A DNA stretch of 64,000 bases from Metridium senile (Eukaryota; Cnidaria; Anthozoa; Actiniaria; Metridiidae), in contig OX459100.1 in the NCBI GenBank assembly GCA_949775045.1, forward strand, positions 1,522,501 through 1,586,500, in the 5' to 3' direction. A model generated the notes under the pieces. That model did not search any database, was not told the DNA's origin, and saw only the letters and a program-made list of their open reading frames with translations. The translations under genes were made by a program, and so were the position numbers. This document shows, in pieces, positions 57,509 to 64,000 of the stretch (positions are counted from its first letter, which is position 1; each line of letters starts with the position of its first letter).

Positions 57509-58594
57509 CATATTTTCTTCAAGATGTTCCTGCAGTAATTGCAGGTTTCTTCATTTTCCATGTTGAAGGTTTCATCCTTCACATACCGGTAGTCTATGCG
57601 AAGGACACAGCAATGAATTCTGCAATAATCAAGAAAAAGAAATGAATATCATTTGATAATTAATTATATAATTGTAGCATTTGATTGCGAATGATAATTA
57701 ATTATATAATTGTAGCATAATATAAACGATATTAACGTCTAGTCCCTTTTTTCAAAGTAAAATAGCAGGTCCATCATATGCATTTTCAATTGATTTTTTA
57801 GATGACTTAAATTACCCCAGTCACATGCAGTCATATGTTCTATGAGAAAAAATATAAATTTATCTACTCACCTAGCCTGTGTAGCAAGTGTTTCTTAAAG
57901 ATTTTTTTGGGATTGCTGTGTTATTGATAAGGCCGCACGAAACTTAAGATGAGTTCAAAAAGTCTTAAGTTTCACGCAGCCATATCGGTAACACAGCTAT
58001 CCCAAAACAGCTTTTTCCGTTCGATTCCCCCCTCCTCCCCCAAACGCTTTCTACGCAGGGATAGGCTAATACTCACCTGTCACATTCCTTTGAATTTGTG
58101 GAGAGCAAAATACTGCCCTTGGGAACACTGAGCCCAGTCGGGATGGACCCTTGCGTCAAGCCATTGTTGATTTGGAGTAGAAACTCACTTAGTTGGACCG
58201 TAAGTTGTGGGTCATCCAGAAAGCATGTGAATGTTGTTTTTTGTAGTATCTGCATCGGCATTTTTCTGAAAAATTAATGACATAATGAACTTAAAAATTT
58301 TTTTTTTCGGTGGCTCTCCTATTAAGATCATTTTTTTCTGGGTACCTCCCCGCCCCCCTTCCCCCATAAAAATGAACAGCCCCTAAACTTAACATGATGC
58401 ATTTTATATATTGCAAATTACATTATATACATATAATACCTTTATATGCATCATGCATTTCGAGGATCGTTCCAACACTTTTGATGCGACTATCAATTAG
58501 TGGCTTTAACTCTGATTCAAATTTCATAGAATTGTTCAGATTTTGTTTCTGGGGAACTCTGTGAAATGGAAGGACTGCAATTCTGGAAAACACT
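57509..58594 (-). pseudogene. Three exons of an unrecognised gene upstream of the duplicated pair
   Basis: Exon 58440-58594 (acceptor TTTTTTAG) reads VFSRIAVLPFHRVPQ, then MKFESELKPLIDSRIKS up to AYK|GTATTA. Exon 58077-58265 (acceptor TTTTTCAG, donor CAG|GTGAGT) reads MPMQILQKTTFTCFLDDPQ, then VQLSEFLLQINNGLTQGS. Exon 57509-57619 continues in frame from it as RIHCCVLRIDYRYVKDE, then ENEETCNYCRNILKKIW, to TG|GTAAGT. The second and third join cleanly. The first and second do not share a phase, so either an exon is missing or the gene is damaged. A CxxC pair (TCNYC) is the only motif-like element. Confidence 0.45.
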
Positions 58595-59275
58595 CTAAAA
58601 AAGAAAAAGTCAGCAACATATGTGACTTATCCAAAAAAATTGGAAAATTTTGCCCAACATCCTTTATTTATAATTATAAACTTCCATTTTATTCACTTCC
58701 TTTACAATACGTCTAAATCATTGCATGGTAACTGAAACACAGATGTATGATAATGCCTACGATTGCATTACTTTCCTCATCTTAAGTATATCAATATGCC
58801 TAGTACATAATTTCACATATTACTCCATGATCATACTGATGAACACATTCTCTTTTTTTAACCTAGAATACATATATTTTTTAATTTGTTTGGTATGCAT
58901 CTCTTTCTTAAACAAAACAAAGGAATATAAGTCTCATTTGAACACACGTTTGAGATCAATTCTACCTTTTTATGTTAGGCACACATAAGTAACAAATATT
59001 TAGATCGAACTTGTTGAATACCTTTTGAATTTTTTTTGTTTGCTAATAGCTAATAGTCCAGTTTTAAGTTCTCAATTGCGCTGTGTTAGCCTAAAGTGCG
59101 TGCAACAGATTCTTTTATTCAGTGACAGCCCATGAATATGCAAGCAATCTGTGTTAAAAAGACAAAAACGTTTTTGAAATCCAACAGGTTACATGTAAAT
59201 TTTAAAATATTTTACCTACAATCGAGGCTAATATATAGTGCAAAAGAGAATTCGAAACTAGATTATTCCATAATT

Positions 59276-59503
59276 CTTTTCAAGGCAGCCTCGAAATGAG
59301 CAGGTAGTCCAGGTGCTTGGGGAGATGGAAGGCAGTAACTTTGTTGGAATTCACTTTTTCCCTCAATGCTGACTCCCTTGTTGTTCTTGAAGTAATCAAC
59401 TTTAGATTGAAGGTTAAGGAAGTGGAGACGGCCCCTTTTGCTGCCAGGTTGTTCACTGAGAAGGACACGGATAACTACAATATTCGAGTCTTTTCACTTT
59501 GAG
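59276..59503 (-). pseudogene. Coding-like block without start codon
   Basis: Open from 59503 to TAA near 59270 on the minus strand: KDSNIVVIRVLLSEQPGSKR, then GRLHFLNLQSKVDYFKNN and a C-terminal APGLPAHFEAALKRIME. There is no ATG and no clean acceptor, so it is probably an exon remnant. Family not recognised. Confidence 0.35.
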
Positions 59504-59818
59504 TATTTCTTTCTTATGGGCAGCGACCCATGGAATGTATTGTGGAAATCAACGCAGGTTTGTTTCAGTCGTTTCTTAGATAGACTTTCGCGCAGTGGCA
59601 AACCATTTTGTATATATTGTACTAGTAAAATGTTAAGGATTCAAGCAAACCATCAGCTACAAAGCTACAATTTTGTACAAACTAGTGAATACCAAGTGAA
59701 TTCTATTTAGTACCAACTATTGAATACCAAGTGAATTCTATTTAGTACATAACTAAATAGTTGTAAATTTAAATCATTGTAAATCCGGTGCAAATCAGAA
59801 TAGCTCTGCAATTCTGGA

Positions 59819-60049
59819 TCACGCCGGCCCTGTATTAAACCTTTCCTTAATACGGAGCTCCTCTAGTCTCCAGAAAAACAAGAAGGTGTTATCATCTATG
59901 TGAAGAAGGCCATGTCCCCTGTACTGCCGTTTTTCAGTTACCTCGAGTGTGGAGGAATGTAGTACTGTCTTTGAGAAGTTCATACGTAAATAACTGAGTT
60001 TTACGTAACTTATACATCCTTTCTCGGATATAAAAAACAAAATACACAA
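59819..60049 (-). pseudogene. Coding-like block, unrecognised
   Basis: A 76-codon frame with composition typical of protein: SYLRMNFSKTVLHSSTLEVT, then RQYRGHGLLHIDDNTFLFFW and RLEELRIKERFNTGPA. The first 15 residues look like intron read-through. It may belong with 59276-59503. No motif recognised. Confidence 0.3.
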
Positions 60050-60194
60050 GAAAATTTTTACATCCGAAGCCGGCCATCACTTCGACTTTTAAAATCCAAA
60101 AACTTGTTTGATTTTATTGTATGTATGATTTTATTGTATGCTTGCTGACATCCACTCTTAATACCTTTTGATACTACGTATTACAATATTTATA

Positions 60195-60640
60195 TGGTCG
60201 TTTCTTGTTATAATTTTAACCATTTATTACTTCTTTGTAGTTGGTCATTCCAACCAAAACGTTTTGGTAGTTTTTACCAATTTGAAATGGTTAATATTAT
60301 AACCATTGATTAACTATTTCTAATTGGTTATTTCAACCAAAACGTTTGGGTCTTTTTTTACCAATTTGGAATGGTTAATATTATAGCCATTACTTAACTA
60401 TTTATAATTGGTTATTTCAACCAAAACGTTTTGGTCTTTACTACCAATATGAAATGGTTAATTATTATAACCATTTATTCATTGTTGTAATTGGTTATTT
60501 CAACCAATTAGTTTTGGTCAAATCTACCAATAGCAAATTGGTTGCTTTTTCTACCAATTATTAATTGGTCATATCAACCAATTCTAAATGGTTGTAACCA
60601 TGTTTAATGGTTGTTTCAACAAGTTTGTTTTTACAGTGTA
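60195..60640. repeat. Quasi-palindromic AACCATT/GGTTATTTCAACCAA array
   Basis: Alternating AATTGGTTATTTCAACCAA, ACGTTTTGGT, ACCAATTTGAAATGGTTA and TATAACCATT elements, about 60-85 bp per round and at least five rounds. Adjacent units can pair as hairpins because GGTT and AACC alternate every 10-20 bp. Confidence 0.75.
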
Positions 60641-61114
60641 CAAACCAAGGTAAACAAAAGAATCTTGATTGAGTATTTTAAAAAAAATTTCACATTTTTA
60701 TGTTAAAGGCATAAAATTGTATTTAATATTTATGTGTGTTCTATAAGAAGTTATAAAACTTTTATAAAAAACATTTTTGCTAGGTCGGAAATTCCTGATT
60801 TGGACAGCTCTTTTAAATTGTTCAAATTTCATTTATTGTCTCTTTCGTTTCTCCCTCTGGAATGTTAGGTACAACAAGATACGTTTGTTGTTCACATTCT
60901 ATTCCCAATACAGCATTTCTCTTTACTTATGGGAGTTTGAAACACCTTGAATATATATCATGTTTTGATACGTGTACTCTAAGAACTGAACTTTGAGATG
61001 TCTGTTGTCTGTCGAATAACATTTTGTGGCCTTTAAGGTGCTTACTATAGAGTCGCCGACAATATAAATATCCCCTTTTATGTTGTTGTTCTCTGCAGAT
61101 ATGTTTGGTTGATC

Positions 61115-61200
61115 TGATCTTGTATTTAAAGTTCTACCGGTCTCGCCTATGTATACCGTGGGGCAGTCTCCGCAAGGGATCTGGTATATATAAGAGCTCT
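61115..61200 (-). pseudogene. GIY-YIG endonuclease fragment of Penelope-like type
   Basis: On the minus strand: YIYQIPCGDCPTVYIGETGR followed by TLNTR. The combination of a CxxC just before VYIGETGRTL is characteristic of the GIY-YIG domain at the C-terminus of Penelope-like retroelements. The frame continues without the expected catalytic downstream residues, and no reverse transcriptase is seen nearby. A relic. Confidence 0.55.
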
Positions 61201-61350
61201 ATTGTTTCTTTCCAATTGATCGGTAATTAGCATATCAGCTTTCGATCAACTTCACTGGATTGTGGTTGGAAACTTAAAAAGACTCTGTATCTCCTTAATT
61301 TGTTCCTTTTAGCCTTTCGATCTCTAACCTTTGTTTGTCACGGCATTCTT

Positions 61351-61735
61351 TCAGTTGAATATGGTACGCCTGTATACAATTTTACTGCGGTTTTCGACTT
61401 TCAGCATATTCCATAATTTGTTAAGTTCCTTAATTCTCTGGGTAAATTTCCAGGAGCGTGGCATTTCTTTGCAACTATGAACTCCTTTTTCCATTGGCTG
61501 TCGTCGAAGTGGCATTACTATTGGAATGCCATTTATCTTATTCCAAGAGTAGAAAAATACTGTAAGAAGAGCAATGGCCAGCTCGGAGCCCTTTTTTGCT
61601 GCTGCAAAAAGGTCGTTTATCTTTTCGTGCAGACACTCATTTGTACTTGTGGAGTACCCTGGCGGAATACATGAGAGACAACCTGAAAGAATATGTTCTT
61701 TTAAGTTGTCTATTTTCCCACCACTATTATGCTAT
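61351..61735 (-). pseudogene. C-terminal fragment of a multicopy TE-like protein
   Basis: An open frame of about 125 codons without ATG, ending in TGA (61351-61353): KIDNLKEHILSGCLSCIPPG, then YSTSTNECLHEKINDLF and ELAIALLTVFFYSWN. The order Cys-Leu-Ser-x-x-Pro-Pro, Thr-Asn-Glu, Leu-His, then Leu-Ala-x-Ala-Leu-Leu-Thr resembles a C-terminal region I recall in many multicopy uncharacterised cnidarian proteins (GTNRNExLH type). It was probably spread by a transposon; the assignment is by resemblance only. Confidence 0.4.
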
Positions 61736-63078
61736 TGGTCACTATTCTCTTTCTCCCCTTTGTCACCATTCTCTTCTTCACCATTACTCATCTTAGCCAC
61801 TATTCTCCTCTCCAAAGACTAGTCTGGAACCTAAACTCGCAGCGAGTTTGGGCGAGTTAATGCAAGTGAAGGCAAGTTAAGGGAAAAATCACAAAATTTC
61901 AATGCGCGAGTTAAGGCGAGTTAAGGAAAAATCCCATAATTTGGATACCACAAGTTAATGCAAGCTGGTGTACATAGGTACATGTTGCATGGTATGTCTG
62001 ATCTGATACATTTCAGTGTAGACAGTGCATTGGTTTATATTAAAAACTAAAAGCTAATTTAAAAAAAAATTGAATAAGAATATACTGGATGCTGAATATT
62101 AGTCAAATTCATGAATAATTAATTTGGATAAAAACAAACAAAAATCACTACCATAACAGAGTGTGACGAAACACTTACAAAAATAAAAGAATTTGTCCAA
62201 TACACAAGTATTTGAGAAATACTGAATACTACTGAGTAACTACTATCTATGATCCTCACTATTTATAAGCATTCCTTGTGAGGTTCTTTGAATAGCAGTC
62301 TTAGTTTTTCAAGTTTGCAGTTTTTGTCTTGAGGTGCTACGCTGTTTAAGTTGTTTAAGTTTCTTCAGGGTTGACTCTGTTACAACTGTAGGTGGGGGTG
62401 CACCAGGACGAGCACTCAATTTACCCTCAATTGTATGGTAAAAGATGTGCAGTGTGGCTGATAGACATAGCACGTGACGATCGTCTTTGGATACATCTTC
62501 GTTGCTCCTATTTTCCCTCCACTGTTTATTTAGTGTTACTGCCATGGTGTCCACGTACTCCTCGAACTTTTTATTCGCTCTTGCGTGAAGCGTCTGCATG
62601 ACAGGACCATTGTCGGAGTATATATTTGCCACTATTCTCCTCTCCACCACTATTATGCTATTGGTCACTAATCTCTTTCTCCCCTTTGTCACCATTCTCT
62701 TCTTCACCATTACTCATCTTTGCCACTATTCTCCTCTCCAAGGACTAGTCTGGAACCTAAACTCGCAGCAAGATTGGGCGAGTTAAGGCAAGTGAAGGCA
62801 AGTTAAGGGAAAATCACAAAATTTCAATGCGCGAGTTAAGGCGAGTTAAGGAAAAATCCCATAATTTGGATACCACAAGTTAATGCAAGCTGGCATTTCA
62901 GTGTAGACAGTGCATTGGTTTATATTAAAAACTAAAAGCTAATTTAAAAACCATAACATAACCATAACAGAGTGTGACGAAACACTTACAAAAATAAAAG
63001 AATTTGTCCAATACACAAGTATTTGAGAAATACTGAATACTACTGAGTAACTACTATCTATGATCCTCACTATTTATA
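61717..63078. repeat. Direct duplication (61717-62267 and 62644-63078) flanking a coding fragment
   Basis: CCACCACTATTATGCTATTG, GACTAGTCTGGAACCTAAAC, AATGCGCGAGTTAAGGCGAG and CTACTATCTATGATCCTCAC recur in the same order. The second copy lacks two internal blocks (about 45 and 80 bp). Within each, GCGAGTTAAGGCAAG-type phrases also repeat. Confidence 0.8.
62309..62643 (-). CDS. Coding fragment between the two duplicated blocks
   Basis: The frame is coding-like from about 62635 to TAA at 62309: IYSDNGPVMQTLHARANKKF, then EEYVDTMAVTLNKQWRENRS, a Lys-rich end KKLKQLKQRSTSRQKLQT. Residues upstream of this come from the duplicated block and are probably not coding. No domain recognised. It may be an upstream part of the TE-like gene represented at 61351-61735. 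Confidence 0.4.
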
Positions 63079-63700
63079 GCGGAGCTCCCGCGCGGGCCGA
63101 AGGCCCGCGTGAGCGGAGCACCATAGTTAAGAAAAAATGGTAACCCATCTAGTTGATTTTTCGTCGACCGACACAGGAATCCCTATTCCGTCCGTCCGTC
63201 CGTCCGTGAACATCGCGATTCTGATTGGCTACTTATTTATGGCGGGAATTGAAGAGGGCGCGCGCGTCAAAATATATTTCCCAGAGAAAACTTTTTTCTC
63301 GCTTTTCTCGACGTTTTATCAACTTTTTTATCGCTTTTACTTAAGCTTTCTTCAATTTAAAAAAATGCCAAAAGAAAAAGAAAACGAAATTAATAAGGGA
63401 AAAAGACAGTTAACATAAAAGGAAAAGACAAGAAGACAAGAAAGAGAAAGAGAACGGCGAAGGAGTTTCAATGAAGAACAGCGCAGGCTTGAAAGAGAAA
63501 GAAAGAAAGCGAGATTGTAGACGAAACTTGTCAGACGAAAAATAGAGAAAATGAACGCCAAAGAAAAAGGGTTTCGAGAACGAACGTTTCGGAGGAAAAC
63601 AGGGCTTTCATTAATACAAAATATCAACGGAGAAAGATGAATTTTGAGGAATATAAAGAGAGTTTTGACCAAAGAAGAACATAAACTTGAAGGACACAAA
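63078..63700 (+). pseudogene. Decayed Arg/Glu-rich repeat ORF behind a GC-rich hairpin (mobile-element start)
   Basis: GCGGAGCTCCCGCG and CGGGCCGAAGGCCCG (63080-63111) form a GC-rich hairpin in AT-rich DNA, followed by (CCGT)4. From ATG at 63364 one frame reads MPKEKENEINKGKRQLT, TAA, then RRQERERERRRRSFNEEQRR, TAG, and then continues to about 63640. The about 23-residue periodic Arg/Glu pattern recalls STPR-type repeats found in TE-linked proteins of marine invertebrates. In-frame stops show decay. The last 300 bp of the window show nothing further. Confidence 0.4.
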
Positions 63701-64000
63701 AACGAAGAAATTTAATATACTAAAGAAAAGCAAAAGACTGATTCCAAAAGATCAAGAAAACGTATTTCCAGATACCAGCAATTAAAAAAAAAATGATAAA
63801 GAAGCGACTTTGTTTGATATGAAAACTGTCCTAGCACAGTTTATTGAAGGATTTTCAAGCTTGGCAGTTAAACTATGAACAATGTTTAATCAATCAAAAT
63901 TCAAGTACATACATTCATTCGTCAAAATATGATCAATGTTGACGTCATTGAAGAGTAGAAAACCTCAGGAAAATACAATCACCGATAAAGTAAGTTCAAG

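Noticed and set aside
58010..58050. tRNA-like GTTCGATTCCCC box
   Set aside because: No matching A box or cloverleaf could be drawn around it, and it adjoins an exon donor.

Overview
The window is nuclear DNA of an animal: AT-rich, repeat-laden, with split genes and GT-AG introns and no bacterial-style operons. A 22-exon glucose-6-phosphate isomerase, two-exon secreted peptide genes and many short inverted-repeat transposons (MITEs) fit an early-branching metazoan. I infer a cnidarian, probably an anthozoan, from the dispersed repeats with an 'ACGAAGGGCTAAAGCTCGAAACGTC'-like signature split over several sites and from TE-like protein fragments. That inference comes from recognising patterns, not from a database search.

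Layout. 0-3.2 kb: a neuropeptide-like precursor gene on + (TATA box, non-coding first exon, two coding exons, poly-A signal). 3.2-26 kb: almost entirely repeats. These include MITEs, minisatellites, an (ATC)n tract, a 3.1-kb inverted repeat with 1.13-kb arms, a 97-bp satellite, a 51-bp minisatellite, and two hammerhead-ribozyme-like motifs in inverted orientation. A lone first exon of a secreted-peptide gene sits on the minus strand at 6.2 kb. 26.4-38.2 kb: two paralogous two-exon genes on + for small secreted proteins with a C-x6-C-x15-C-x6-C domain, separated and interrupted by MITEs and simple repeats. The 6.2-kb exon belongs to the same family by its FHI-x-IGK segment.

39.5-51.8 kb: GPI on the minus strand, complete. 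All 22 exons join in frame into 554 residues, and the catalytic Glu, His and Lys are present. Its introns hold MITEs, a roughly 71-unit (CTAT) array and a triplet-repeat tract. 52-64 kb: a minus-strand graveyard of coding fragments with frameshifts, in-frame stops and a tandem exon duplication. It includes a GIY-YIG fragment of Penelope type, a TE-like C-terminal fragment, and at the right edge a decayed Arg/Glu-rich repeat ORF next to a GC-rich hairpin.

GPI is the only gene with a firmly assigned function (glycolysis and gluconeogenesis). The peptide genes would feed the regulated secretory pathway. The most novel material is the small cluster of secreted peptide precursors (2.2, 6.2, 26.5 and 37.2 kb) and the hammerhead-like RNA motifs.
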